64,000 bases of DNA, taken from positions 1-64,000 of the forward strand of contig JAUCGF010000082.1 in assembly GCA_030378005.1 (NCBI GenBank), read 5' to 3'. Shown piece by piece: positions 17,859 through 27,384 of the stretch. Each line of letters opens with the position of its first letter. Within the stretch, counting starts at the first letter, position 1. The position numbers and the translations under genes were made by a program. This DNA is from Desulfococcaceae bacterium HSG9. Lineage in GTDB: Bacteria; Desulfobacterota; Desulfobacteria; Desulfobacterales; JAUCGF01. Under the pieces are notes generated by a model, which saw only the letters and a program-made list of their open reading frames with translations, was not told where the DNA came from and ran no database searches.

Positions 17859-19181
17859 TTACAATTGCTTTTCATAATTTTTTGCAAACCTTAAAATCTC
17901 CATCTCGGCTTCCTTAGTCATCCACCCGCTATTCGTTGGCCATTCACTTCCAGGATTCGAGTGAACAAAGCGCTTTCCGAATATGTCTCGGATGCGTTGC
18001 GCCAACCATGGTGAAAGGCCATATTGAGTGAGACGACCGTCCGGAGGCAAATCGGGTTTCATTTTCATTTCTGGCATGGGCGGTCGTTTAATACATTCAT
18101 CCAACGCTTGCGCCCAAGTATCCATTGAACCTTCAAACGAATACTTACCGGTTTGCGACTGAATTGCATTTGATGATAAATTTTTCATTAACTCAGGCTC
18201 TGTTATCAATCGTTGAATATTTTCAGTGGCTACATCAATATTACCGACTGGAAAAGTAAGCGCATTGATATTATGAAGAAAATGTCCTTCCGCTTTTAGT
18301 CCTGTAAATTGTGAAATGATCGGAACGACACCATGAGACATGGCTTCTCTGGGTGCGATAGTTACACCCTCCGTATGGGCAAAATGTACCAAACAATCCA
18401 TTGCAGGATAGAATTTATTATACAATTCATGCTGTTGTCGCCATCCATGAAATATTACACGCCCAATGTTTATCCAGTATTTCAATTTTTTCCTAAGCTT
18501 GTCTTCAGCCAGACCAGTGCCTACAATATCAACCCGGTATGAAAATTGCTTCAGATCCAATTCTTGCAATAATGGAAAAATATCTGAAATTCGTTTTTGT
18601 TCTTGCTCAATACGACCTACATATCCGATCCTTAGTGTTTTTCCGGGAGTGCGCGGTCTGACAGTTTTTTTAGGAGTACGTACCCCACCGGGAATGCTAA
18701 CCACAATATTCTCAGGCAACTGACTCAGATGAATAATACCTTTTTTAATCATATTACCTGATGTTATGCAAAGGTCAACGGTTTCCCCAAAAAGGTTCAT
18801 ATCATAAAAATAAGGCGGTTCGTAAGCTTGAACCGTTACGGCAAAATATATCCGTCGGTTATGCTTTTTTAATTTGTTAATTACCATATAAGCATCGAAA
18901 AGACGAGCTGACAGAACAATATCAGGCTTAACTTTTTTGATCACTTTTACAAGTGCCTCTGAACGACTCTGTCTAGTTCCCTTGACGCCATCTATTTCAA
19001 CAATTGGAACATTCGGATACTGATTGCGATATCTTTCTACGTCATTATAGCAAGCCCCCTTTCCCAAGGCTAAAAGCGTTTCCCAGCCTCGTTGAGGAAG
19101 TTCAAGGCATAAATCATTCACTATGTTTTCAACGCCGCCGTGCAAGGCATAAGATTGTGTGCAAATCAATAGCTTTTTCAA
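17859..19181 (-). CDS. Family 4 glycosyltransferase
   Basis: This GT-B transferase of 440 residues has an N-terminal domain LLICTQSYALHGGVENIVNDL and a C-terminal donor domain LRIGYVGRIEQEQKRI (near 185). The acceptor/donor signature is HTEGVTIAPREAMSHGVVPI (near 313). I chose a TTG start at 19181. It overlaps the preceding stop as TTGA and has a strong purine-rich ribosome site (AGAGAGAG) 4-10 bases upstream, whereas the longer ATG start at 19220 would add 13 unrelated residues inside the previous gene. Translational coupling with the acetyltransferase is expected. The sugar is unknown. Confidence 0.86.
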   Translation of the reverse strand: MKKLLICTQSYALHGGVENIVNDLCLELPQRGWETLLALGKGACYNDVERYRNQYPNVPIVEIDGVKGTRQSRSEALVKVIKKVKPDIVLSARLFDAYMVINKLKKHNRRIYFAVTVQAYEPPYFYDMNLFGETVDLCITSGNMIKKGIIHLSQLPENIVVSIPGGVRTPKKTVRPRTPGKTLRIGYVGRIEQEQKRISDIFPLLQELDLKQFSYRVDIVGTGLAEDKLRKKLKYWINIGRVIFHGWRQQHELYNKFYPAMDCLVHFAHTEGVTIAPREAMSHGVVPIISQFTGLKAEGHFLHNINALTFPVGNIDVATENIQRLITEPELMKNLSSNAIQSQTGKYSFEGSMDTWAQALDECIKRPPMPEMKMKPDLPPDGRLTQYGLSPWLAQRIRDIFGKRFVHSNPGSEWPTNSGWMTKEAEMEILRFAKNYEKQL

Positions 19182-19777
19182 GTTCTCTCTCTTATTTTTA
19201 TAGCGGGGACACCCGCCCAAATTTCATACTCAGGAACAAATTTATTTACAACACTGTTAGCTCCTATGACGGCACCATCGCCAACAGTTGTTCCTGGCAT
19301 TATCGCCGCACCGACTCCAATCCAAACATCATTGCCAATAGTGATGTCTTGCTTTGTTGTATCACACGCAACTCGTCTGATCTCAATATGTCTGTCAACA
19401 CGATGATTCGCCGCCACCAGCGAACAAAATTGCGAAATCAAACAACTTTCTCCAATAGTAATGCTTGTCCCTCCTGCAAGGCGAAAATTGTTATACTGTC
19501 CAATCCATGTGTTTTTTTGAATAGATAAAGAACCAAAACCGTTAAGTTTATCTCCTAGCACGATGGTAACACCTTTTTCAATCTTTACGCCGGAAGCTAA
19601 AAACAATTTTCCTTCGGGCCATCCCTGCACCAATATGTCCGGATTAAGATTGGATCGTGGAAAAGCCGAATGTAACTGCGCCAATTGAATAGCATCTAAA
19701 CGCATATTACCGAGGTGTCGAACCATCTCAGGATGCCTAAGGAGCCATAATCCTTTTAATATGGAAATGAAGCTCAT
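19178..19777 (-). CDS. Left-handed beta-helix (hexapeptide) acyltransferase
   Basis: The 199 residues include hexapeptide-repeat coils (ITIGNDVWIGVGAAIMPG, TTVGDGAVIGANSVV) and the closing segment YEIWAGVPAIKI that is typical of the WcaF/CapG/NodL group. A conserved catalytic-type His lies in AANHRVDRH (about 138). These trimeric enzymes acetylate sugar hydroxyls or amines with acetyl-CoA. The start overlaps the stop of the upstream gene by 4 bp (ATGA), and the stop overlaps the TTG start of the next gene, so three genes appear translationally coupled. Confidence 0.85.
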   Translation of the reverse strand: MSFISILKGLWLLRHPEMVRHLGNMRLDAIQLAQLHSAFPRSNLNPDILVQGWPEGKLFLASGVKIEKGVTIVLGDKLNGFGSLSIQKNTWIGQYNNFRLAGGTSITIGESCLISQFCSLVAANHRVDRHIEIRRVACDTTKQDITIGNDVWIGVGAAIMPGTTVGDGAVIGANSVVNKFVPEYEIWAGVPAIKIRERT

Positions 19778-20637
19778 TCACGTTTCCTTAGAAAAGGAGT
19801 CATATAAAACCACTCCATAATTTGCGGGCGATATTCGGCTAAAAGTATTCTCCGCTCTGCCAAACTGTAGTTGCCAAGTTCTTCGTAGGCATACGAATGA
19901 GCTTTGGTGATATCATCAATACTTTGGATTGCAGTTATTAAATGCGTTTTCTGAAAGTGCTTGCGAATCATTGAGGATATTTCAATATCAATGAAGTCGT
20001 GGATTTCAATCAACAAATCATGTTGTGCGAGAAACGGAACAGTTTCCTTTGTGAACAACTCCTTTTCGAATCCTTCGCAATCGCTGATTACGAGGGCTTT
20101 GCGTGTAAATGGTATTGATTGAAGAATGGTTGCATCACACAAAGAGCCTGTGGCAAGCCGTTCAGCGACATTGTTCATTTGGGCCATTCTTTCGCACAAA
20201 TCAATGGCCTCATTATTCGTATCATACGCAAATACCTTGACTCCTTTTATACGCATTGCCAAGCCGACCGCATAATAGCCTTCTGCGCAACCTACGTCAA
20301 TGATTTCACTATACTTGTTCGAGCATATCCTCTCCAAAACCCAATGTAGTTCTCTTTCGTAAGAGCCAATAATCTTGGGGAATAATACACTGCCAATGGC
20401 ATTCTTTGCCGGATATCGCATACCTCTAAATGGGCCATGCTTAACAGTGAGATCTGGTGATATTGACATGAGCGCATCCTGAATGTTGACAATAGGGTCT
20501 TTTTTATGAGCTTCCTCAACGTTTGTCCTTTCCGATTTCGCAAACTCTGCGACTCTGATAATGGTAGTATTCAGAAACGCCCAGATAAAATCGTTCTGGA
20601 CCGCTCGTGATATGATTCGCTTAAAAAATGATTTCAT
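19774..20637 (-). CDS. SAM-dependent methyltransferase
   Basis: The protein has 287 residues. The SAM-binding motif EIIDVGCAEGYYAVGLAMRI is near 109-128, and VFAYDTNNEAIDLCERMAQ near 133-151 ends the acidic strand. ALVISDCEGFEKELF near 182-196 resembles the D-C/V-E-G motif of FkbM relatives. The N-terminal 90 residues are variable. It is a probable glycan methyltransferase, downstream of the ABC exporter ATPase by 16 bp and overlapping the acetyltransferase. The position of the methyl group is unknown. Confidence 0.8.
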   Translation of the reverse strand: MKSFFKRIISRAVQNDFIWAFLNTTIIRVAEFAKSERTNVEEAHKKDPIVNIQDALMSISPDLTVKHGPFRGMRYPAKNAIGSVLFPKIIGSYERELHWVLERICSNKYSEIIDVGCAEGYYAVGLAMRIKGVKVFAYDTNNEAIDLCERMAQMNNVAERLATGSLCDATILQSIPFTRKALVISDCEGFEKELFTKETVPFLAQHDLLIEIHDFIDIEISSMIRKHFQKTHLITAIQSIDDITKAHSYAYEELGNYSLAERRILLAEYRPQIMEWFYMTPFLRKRE

Positions 20638-20653
20638 AAATTGAGTTGCCCTG

Positions 20654-21991
20654 CTAATTTCTCACACTAGGGTTATCTTTATTGAGATTCTTTGCCTTGC
20701 CAACATGCCGCCAATTGTGTGCGATAAAAAAAACACGCTGCCTTGAAGGAGGCAACCGGCCCGTTTTATAAAAATCACCCTGTTGAATTGTAATAGAACC
20801 GGCATTGGGGATATAATCATAAATTTCATTTTGCGTACTAACACCGACTTCTAAATGATACTGACCCTCACCAAGCGGAAAACGTTCTATTTCACAAAGG
20901 ACTGAGCCATTTCCTGAAATTGTTTCAAAATTAGCATCTAACAAATCGGTTTCCAATCTGGAAACAATGCGATTAAAGGAATCAATAAAGCAAATACCGA
21001 AATTGACATTTTTTAAAGGTAATGGGTTGAAAACGGCATAACTGATCTGTATAGTCAGGCTGTTTCCGCAAATGATGAATTCAGATGGCAGATCGTTGCC
21101 GTTTACGAAAAAATCTATTTTTGTAATCGTAATCAGACCGTTGCCCTGACGATGCGATTTTGGAATGTCGGATAGATGCAGAGAACCGCAATAAGCACCT
21201 TCATTTTCGCCCATGTAAATCGCAATGGCCTTGTCTATGGAACCATTGTAAATTAAGTTTCCATTATCTAATACAATTCCACGTTCGCATAAGGCCGCAA
21301 CGGACGCCATATTATGTGTAACAAGCAAAACCGTTCGTCCTTTTTTAGCAACGTCTTCCATTTTGCCAAGGCATTTCTTTTGAAATTTAACATCGCCGAC
21401 AGCCAATACTTCATCAACAATTAAAATATCTGATTCCAGATGAGCGGCTACTGCAAAAGCCAGACGAATATACATACCGCTGGAATAACGTTTCACCGGC
21501 GTATCGACAAAAGCGCTGATTTCCGCAAAATCAATGATTTCATCAAATTTTTTTTTAATCTCAAACCGCTTCATTCCTAAAATGGAGCCATTAAGAAATA
21601 TATTCTCACGCCCAGTCAATTCAGCATGAAAACCGGTGCCGATTTCGAGGAGGCTTGTCACTCGCCCATACATTTCGACTGTCCCTGCTGTGGGAGTGGT
21701 AATACGGGATAAAATTTTTAAAAGGGTTGATTTTCCTGCCCCATTGCTTCCGATGATGCCTATCACTTCACCCTGCTGAACCTTAAAACTGACATTTTTA
21801 AGTGCGTAAATTGTATTTTCAAGTTTGTCGCTTTTCTGATATTTAGCTGTTTTATTTTCGGTTACATCAGAATTCCGCAATTTTCGGTATAAGGCATAAA
21901 TTTTATTGCCTATTTTTTCACTTAACAGGTTTGTATGCGTTTGTCCGAGCTTGTATATTTTAGTCAGCTTGCGGATAGTAATGATGTGCAT
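20654..21991 (-). CDS. wzt: Polysaccharide ABC transporter ATPase with substrate-binding domain (Wzt-like)
   Basis: The 445 residues comprise an ABC ATPase domain with Walker A GSNGAGKST (81-89), signature YSSGMYIRLAFA (about 169-180), Walker B ILIVDEVLAVGD (about 187-198) and the H-loop VTHN. A C-terminal domain of about 150 residues, rich in beta strands, follows. Such tails in Wzt proteins bind the modified non-reducing end of the O-polysaccharide and select finished chains for export. Methyl- or phospho-terminated glycans are typical substrates, and the several neighbouring methyltransferases fit that. It pairs with the permease gene just upstream. Confidence 0.9.
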   Translation of the reverse strand: MHIITIRKLTKIYKLGQTHTNLLSEKIGNKIYALYRKLRNSDVTENKTAKYQKSDKLENTIYALKNVSFKVQQGEVIGIIGSNGAGKSTLLKILSRITTPTAGTVEMYGRVTSLLEIGTGFHAELTGRENIFLNGSILGMKRFEIKKKFDEIIDFAEISAFVDTPVKRYSSGMYIRLAFAVAAHLESDILIVDEVLAVGDVKFQKKCLGKMEDVAKKGRTVLLVTHNMASVAALCERGIVLDNGNLIYNGSIDKAIAIYMGENEGAYCGSLHLSDIPKSHRQGNGLITITKIDFFVNGNDLPSEFIICGNSLTIQISYAVFNPLPLKNVNFGICFIDSFNRIVSRLETDLLDANFETISGNGSVLCEIERFPLGEGQYHLEVGVSTQNEIYDYIPNAGSITIQQGDFYKTGRLPPSRQRVFFIAHNWRHVGKAKNLNKDNPSVRN

Positions 21992-22058
21992 AAACGAGAT
22001 CGTTTCTGTGTTTCAGCTTGTTTACAGAATAGCACTAATGCACTATTGCTTAAAAATG

Positions 22059-22925
22059 CTAAATAATATCTGAAAAAGTTTGTTCCGTTTTGCGGAAATA
22101 ATAAATTCCGCCGACCAATATAATAAGGACAATTACAGTGGAAACTGACATCATAACAGGATCAGGCGCACCTTTACTCAATAGCGCCCATCTGAATCCC
22201 TCAATCACCCCGACCATTGGATTAAGACCGTATAACCACTGCCACTTTTCGGGAATCAAGCTAGTCGAATACGCCACTGGCGACGTGTACATCCATAACT
22301 GAGTGATAAAAGGAACAACAAATTTAATATCCCGATACTTTACGTTTAACGCTGTCAGCCATAATCCGATTCCGAAAGCTGTCAGAATGGCTATCAGCAT
22401 GAATGCAGGCAAAAGGAAAATACCATACGATGGCGCAATTTGATACCAGACCATCAATGCAAGTAAAATAACGAAGGCAATGGTAAAATCAATGAATCCC
22501 GCAAGTACTTTGCTTAACGGAAGAATCAGGCGAGGAAAATAAACTTTGGTGACAAGATTCGCTGAACTCACTAAGCTGTCACTTGAATCGGTTAAAGAGC
22601 GTGCAAAGTAATTCCATGGCAAAAGCGCACAAAAAGTATAAATCGGATACGGAATGCCTTCAGACGGCAATTTTGCAAGATAGCCAAAGATAAGACTGAA
22701 AATGATCATGGTCATCACAGGTTGAATAACAGCCCATCCGATACCAATCAAACTTTGTTTATAGCGCACGGCAATATCCCGCCATACAAACATGGATAGC
22801 AGTTCACGATACTCCCATATCTCAGAAATATTCAATTTGAACATGCTGCTAGGTGCTTTGATTAATATTTTTTTTCGGTGTGAACAGGGATTAGTTTCTT
22901 GGGCGGTATTCATACTGATTGTCAT
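22059..22925 (-). CDS. wzm: ABC-2 type polysaccharide export permease (Wzm-like)
   Basis: The 288 residues have six predicted membrane spans and the family pattern ISEIWEYRELLSMFVWRDIAVRYKQS, IGWAVIQPVMTM and GLNPMVGVIEGFRWALL near the C-terminus. This is the TagG/RfbA/Wzm transmembrane half of the O-polysaccharide or teichoic acid exporter. Its ATPase partner follows 67 bp downstream. Its ATG overlaps the stop of the preceding glycosyltransferase (ATGA), so the three are probably one transcriptional unit. It moves lipid-linked glycan across the inner membrane. Confidence 0.9.
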   Translation of the reverse strand: MTISMNTAQETNPCSHRKKILIKAPSSMFKLNISEIWEYRELLSMFVWRDIAVRYKQSLIGIGWAVIQPVMTMIIFSLIFGYLAKLPSEGIPYPIYTFCALLPWNYFARSLTDSSDSLVSSANLVTKVYFPRLILPLSKVLAGFIDFTIAFVILLALMVWYQIAPSYGIFLLPAFMLIAILTAFGIGLWLTALNVKYRDIKFVVPFITQLWMYTSPVAYSTSLIPEKWQWLYGLNPMVGVIEGFRWALLSKGAPDPVMMSVSTVIVLIILVGGIYYFRKTEQTFSDII

Positions 22926-23974
22926 GCGTCCGGCCTGTGGATACTCTCGAATTGACGTTTTTTAAGTTCTTTAATACGCTGTTTGATCAGAATTGCTGAA
23001 AATTTTTGATATAAATCAATATTCTTGCCCTTTTTATCCATCTTACCAACTTGCGATGTATGCCAAAGGTGGACTAATGGGAGATATGTAAAAGGCCATA
23101 CCGAGCATATCTGCGCCCTTTCCCAAAATTCGCAGTCTTCTCCCCCCCATCCGATAAAGGCTTCATCAAAACCGCCGATATTGAAATAGGCTTCTTTGTT
23201 TACAGCAAGGCTGCCGCCTGCTTCCAGATTTTGAATAATCACTTCGGGTGCATTATTTGTATTAATCTTTGAACAAGAGGTTATCTCATCAGAAATTTCT
23301 TTATTCATGTAAAAAATATATCGTTTTAAGTTGATAATTTCGTATCCTTGGTTGTGTTTCTCAACTAGTTGAACTGCATAATTATACGGTACTAGCATAT
23401 CATTATCATGTAAAATAAGCAACTTTCCTTTTGCAATGCCAGCTCCTACATTGAAGGTATAAGAACGCGAATATGGCATGTTTGGATACTTAGGTGAAGT
23501 GTGAATATAGGTCACCCATTCTGGAATATGTTGTTGTATCTCAGGGTGTTCGGATTGCTCTACAACGATGCACTCAAATGCTACATCTTGTTGAGCAGCA
23601 ATTGTTTTTAAGACGCTGAGAAGATTGGGCAATCGTGAGATGCCTTTATGGCCTATGATAAACGAAATTTCAATATTATCAGAGTTGAAATCAGGTTCAT
23701 TCCTGAATTGAATCGGCCAATCATGCAACGCTCTCCGCATTAAACGCAATCCGAATACAGGAAAAACTTTGGCGGCATGCAATTCGGATGTCCATTTCCA
23801 TAAACATCGCACTCCCTGATTTTGAGGTGCCATCTCTAAACATTCGTCCCGATTGCATATTTCAATCCAGGCAGGATGATAAGAATGGCCTTTAACTATT
23901 TCATTTAGTTTTATTTCATACTTAAGCCAGTCAAAAAGTAAAACACCGATTTTTTGTTTAAAAGAATAGCGCAT
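22922..23974 (-). CDS. GT2 glycosyltransferase with galactosyltransferase-type C-terminal motif
   Basis: This is a 350-residue GT-A protein. Residues from about 100 (IEISFIIGHKGISRLPNLLSVL) form the nucleotide-binding fold, and LLILHDNDMLVP near 185-196 is the DxD equivalent. GGFDEAFIGWGGEDCEFWER near 266-285 is the Glyco_transf_7C signature seen in beta-1,4-galactosyl- and GalNAc-transferases and in chondroitin-type polymerases. About 95 N-terminal residues precede the catalytic domain and have no motif I recognise. The gene is coupled to the exporter permease by a 4-bp overlap. Confidence 0.85.
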   Translation of the reverse strand: MRYSFKQKIGVLLFDWLKYEIKLNEIVKGHSYHPAWIEICNRDECLEMAPQNQGVRCLWKWTSELHAAKVFPVFGLRLMRRALHDWPIQFRNEPDFNSDNIEISFIIGHKGISRLPNLLSVLKTIAAQQDVAFECIVVEQSEHPEIQQHIPEWVTYIHTSPKYPNMPYSRSYTFNVGAGIAKGKLLILHDNDMLVPYNYAVQLVEKHNQGYEIINLKRYIFYMNKEISDEITSCSKINTNNAPEVIIQNLEAGGSLAVNKEAYFNIGGFDEAFIGWGGEDCEFWERAQICSVWPFTYLPLVHLWHTSQVGKMDKKGKNIDLYQKFSAILIKQRIKELKKRQFESIHRPDA

Positions 23975-24005
23975 ATATTGACTGAATCATTGATTGCATG
24001 GATTT

Positions 24006-24299
24006 TCAAAGTTCAAAGGTATGCTGAATTTGTAATTTGGATCGTTTACAATCACGAGCACCTCTGAAATGCTGACTCCAGCAATTGAAGATGTTTTTTG
24101 GGTTGAATATAGTACTGATAACAATTATTGGATAAAGGTGCACTTCTGATTTTGGATAAATTGTTTGTGTCTGAGGCAGATCTGGTGCGAAGATATCGAC
24201 TTTGTAACCAGATGCCAGCAATGCCCGAATCACGCCATCATCTAAATGACGTCCGAAGTAATCGCCTAAAAGAAGAAAATAGGCTGCTTTTTTTTTCAT
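24006..24299 (-). pseudogene. Truncated GT4 glycosyltransferase N-terminal stub
   Basis: The 97 residues begin AAYFLLLGDYFGRHLDDGVIRAL and continue SGYKVDIFAPD, which is the first Rossmann unit of a GT-B glycosyltransferase. The open frame then loses similarity and stops, and the next 30 bp lead into another gene. No C-terminal donor-binding half is present nearby on either strand. It is best read as a broken gene rather than a complete small protein. The 24300-24430 gap upstream holds nothing I recognise. Confidence 0.6.
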
Positions 24300-24430
24300 C
24301 GTCTGAGTAATTTCAGATATGATTTCATTCTAATTCTGCAATATAGACACAGAATGCTTAGTGAAGCAGATTCAGCAGATCGAAAAATTTTATGAAATCC
24401 CGCCAAAGGAGTGCTGAAATTTCATCAATA

Positions 24431-25528
24431 TCACCTGTTTCGACCGGTTTTTATCACATTATCCACAATAGCATGAAGTCGTTGAGTAAAATTTTGAAAT
24501 GAAAAATATTCCAGACCTTCCGGCACACCTTTTGGACGTTTAAGCGCATTAAGAATACCGGTTTTAATATCATCCGGATTATCCGGATCGACCAGTATGC
24601 CAAGTTTGCCATTTACGACAGCTTCCCGACTTCCATCTGCTTTACTGGCGACAACCGGTATGCCGCACGCCATAGCCTCTAAAAAAACAAAGCCGAATCC
24701 TTCGCCATAGCTGGGCATCACATACGCATCGGCCAAACGATAATAATCCGCCTTTTGAGATTCTGGAATAAATCCTGTAAAGATCACCCGATCCGTTATG
24801 TCAAGACATTTCACTTTTTCCATTAATCTGGATTTATCATCACCTTCACCTACAATTATATATACTAAATTGTCTATTTTACGGCTCAATTTAGAAAGCA
24901 GATCAATCACCTTATCAAATCCTTTGTCTTCATTAGACCTGAGCCAGCCGAGAGTCATCAACACCCGTTTTTCTTGCAAACCATAGCGTTTAAGCAATGT
25001 TTCATTTTTAGGCCCCGGAGTGAATTTGTCAATTGCCACCGCATTTGGTAAAATAAATCCTTTTTTATCTGCTATATGCGTCCATTTAAGAAAGCGTTTC
25101 TTGCTCAACCGACTGACCGAAATAAAAGCATCTATTTTTCTAATGCACAGATTGACTATTTTGTTCTGTGATGGTTGCCATGCTTCAATTCCATGAATGG
25201 TTAACAGCAATGGCCTTTGCAACCACAAACGAAGAAAATAAGCAATGGGGATAAGGTGAATATGGCCGCATATTATTAAATCGAAATTTCTACATCGCAT
25301 TACAGTTTGTAAAACTGTGACAAAATACTTCATTTTGCCGCGGATACCCTTAGTAATACATGTCAGTTTATCAGGCAGCACGTTATATGGTTTGGGTGCT
25401 AAACGAGGAATAGCCACAACTTGGGTGCAACAAGGATGTTCGCATAAAACCGTTAACAAATTTCGATTGAAAAGAGCTATGCCTCCGTTTCCTCCAAAAG
25501 CGTCTGTGAGAAGAACAATGATCCGCAC
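24431..25528 (-). CDS. Family 4 glycosyltransferase
   Basis: The 365 residues run from the N-terminal RIIVLLTDAFGGNGGIALFNRNLL to the donor-domain motif RVLMTLGWLRSNEDKGFDKVI. The signature MPSYGEGFGFVFLEAMACGIPVVASKADGSREAV near 285-318 carries the EX7E pair. Similar proteins act as mannosyl-, glucosyl- or rhamnosyl-transferases of the retaining GT4 family. A GTG start at 25528, eight bases after the upstream amidotransferase stop, is preferred to the longer ATG start, which would overlap that gene by about 70 bp. The specific sugar is unknown. Confidence 0.87.
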   Translation of the reverse strand: MRIIVLLTDAFGGNGGIALFNRNLLTVLCEHPCCTQVVAIPRLAPKPYNVLPDKLTCITKGIRGKMKYFVTVLQTVMRCRNFDLIICGHIHLIPIAYFLRLWLQRPLLLTIHGIEAWQPSQNKIVNLCIRKIDAFISVSRLSKKRFLKWTHIADKKGFILPNAVAIDKFTPGPKNETLLKRYGLQEKRVLMTLGWLRSNEDKGFDKVIDLLSKLSRKIDNLVYIIVGEGDDKSRLMEKVKCLDITDRVIFTGFIPESQKADYYRLADAYVMPSYGEGFGFVFLEAMACGIPVVASKADGSREAVVNGKLGILVDPDNPDDIKTGILNALKRPKGVPEGLEYFSFQNFTQRLHAIVDNVIKTGRNR

Positions 25529-25535
25529 CTGAAGC

Positions 25536-27335
25536 CTATTGTGTTTTATAAAAAGTTTTATACACCATTTTTGCCCAACCGCGTAATCCCCTTTCATGAC
25601 ATGAAACACCAGACATGTCCGAAAGCCATTTTCTTATTGGCACTGTGAAACCGGTCTTTGAACGTCGAAATATTTCATCTGGAAGCGGTTTCGAGGGGGT
25701 TTGTGCCATATCATGTTTTGTCGGCGAATGATGATCGTACGCCATTCCGGCGATAGTTTGTAATAAAGGCAAATCAACAAAAGGCACTCGGATTTCCAAT
25801 GAATGTGCCATGCTAGCCCAATCCGCATCACGTAACAGTTGGTTGCGTAAATACCAGTTTAATTCTAATGCTGCAACCTTTAAGTGTTCATTTTTAATCT
25901 TTTTTACAGTTCGCTCCAGCAGGAACATTGTTTTTAGCGTATTCCACCCTTCTCTGACCATATCGGCATCCAAAATATCAGGCAATTCCCAAGGCATGTA
26001 CAAGCCTCGGCGCAACAAATAGGCACCGCTCCAATCAGCTCCGTAGTTAAAAAGCCCGGCATATTTGGGAGAAGTAAAACGATTCAGAATAGATGCGCTG
26101 ATGAAGTGTAGGGCTTTATGCGGAATTGAAAGTTGGGGTAAACGTTTGAATAGCTTTACGGTCCGTGGTATTTGAGAAAAGCTAGGATAGCCTCCGAAAA
26201 GTTCATCGCCGCCTAAACCGGATAATGCCACCTTCAATCCGCATTGGGATGCCGCATGGCTGACCATGAAAGTGTTAAGACCATCAATGGTCGGCTGATC
26301 CATTGCATTGAAAAAAAATTCCAGTGATTGCTCAAAATCATTTTGGTTAATCCTGATAGAATAATGTTGGGTACCATAATGGGAAGCAATTTTTTTCGCT
26401 AAAAGTGTTTCATCATTATGCGAACCTTCGTACTCATCAAATCCCAATGTAACCGTTATAATACGGTTTTCAAATTCGGTCGCTAAAGCTGTTAAAGTTG
26501 CAGAATCGAGACCTGCCGATAGAAATAAACCCACTGGGACATCTGCGATCAAGTGATGACAAACGCTGTCTAAAAGAACTTGCCTTAATTGTTCCTGCTG
26601 AGGACAATCATGAAGGGTCGCCCCTGCATTAGTAAACAACGCATCATTGATATCAGTAACCGTTTCGGGTTCCTCAACACCACTTGCATCCACCCATAAA
26701 CAGGTACCGGCAGGCAAAGAACGGATTTTACGATAAAGCGTAAATGGTTCAGGGATATGCCCCCAGAGGAAAAAACCGACATGGCCGGCAGGTTCCGGCG
26801 TTGTATCAATCGCACCTCCGGCAAGCAACGCCCGCACCTGTGAAGCGGCTTTGAAAGTCCGTCCATCATCATAGTAATAGAGCGGTTTGATTCCAAACGG
26901 ATCACGAGCTAGGAAAAGGCCCCGACGCTTATTATCCCACAAGGCAAAAGCATACATACCTCGTAAATCATGAAGCATTGCACGGCCTTTGGCGGCATAA
27001 AGATGTAACAATACTTCCGTATCACTGTGAGAACGGAAATGATATCCTTTTTTTATCAGTTTTTCACGGAGAAATGCGTAATTATAAATTTCTCCGTTGA
27101 AACTGATTACGAAATTACCATTATCACTACACATCGGTTGCGTAGCCAGATCGGAAAGATCAATAATTGATAATCGACGATGACCTAAAGCAACACGCTT
27201 GTCGCTGGAAAACCATTGGCCCTCTCCGTCAGGCCCGCGCTTTTGCATGGAATCGCATATAAGCGAAAGTTCATTTGCATCTGTTGGTTGGGAAACAACC
27301 GAATTGTAGGAATATATACATGTAATGCCGCACAT
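25536..27335 (-). CDS. asnB: Asparagine-synthetase-like glutamine amidotransferase (second copy)
   Basis: The protein has 599 residues with the same two-domain layout as the copy at 14917-16692: Cys2 nucleophile, KRGPDGEGQWF, FNGEIYNY, and a synthetase domain. The pyrophosphatase loop is FLSAGLDSATL near 274 (Ala in place of the usual second Gly), and SGLGGDELFGGY is near 362. The last third (SKTGFTVPIRKWL) is typical of amidotransferases in exopolysaccharide loci. It probably amidates a uronic acid or a related carboxylate rather than aspartate, but that is inferred from location. Confidence 0.87.
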   Translation of the reverse strand: MCGITCIYSYNSVVSQPTDANELSLICDSMQKRGPDGEGQWFSSDKRVALGHRRLSIIDLSDLATQPMCSDNGNFVISFNGEIYNYAFLREKLIKKGYHFRSHSDTEVLLHLYAAKGRAMLHDLRGMYAFALWDNKRRGLFLARDPFGIKPLYYYDDGRTFKAASQVRALLAGGAIDTTPEPAGHVGFFLWGHIPEPFTLYRKIRSLPAGTCLWVDASGVEEPETVTDINDALFTNAGATLHDCPQQEQLRQVLLDSVCHHLIADVPVGLFLSAGLDSATLTALATEFENRIITVTLGFDEYEGSHNDETLLAKKIASHYGTQHYSIRINQNDFEQSLEFFFNAMDQPTIDGLNTFMVSHAASQCGLKVALSGLGGDELFGGYPSFSQIPRTVKLFKRLPQLSIPHKALHFISASILNRFTSPKYAGLFNYGADWSGAYLLRRGLYMPWELPDILDADMVREGWNTLKTMFLLERTVKKIKNEHLKVAALELNWYLRNQLLRDADWASMAHSLEIRVPFVDLPLLQTIAGMAYDHHSPTKHDMAQTPSKPLPDEIFRRSKTGFTVPIRKWLSDMSGVSCHERGLRGWAKMVYKTFYKTQ

Positions 27336-27384
27336 TCGCCAGTTACCAAATAATAGGAGTGGATAAGATCAAACAGACAAGCAA

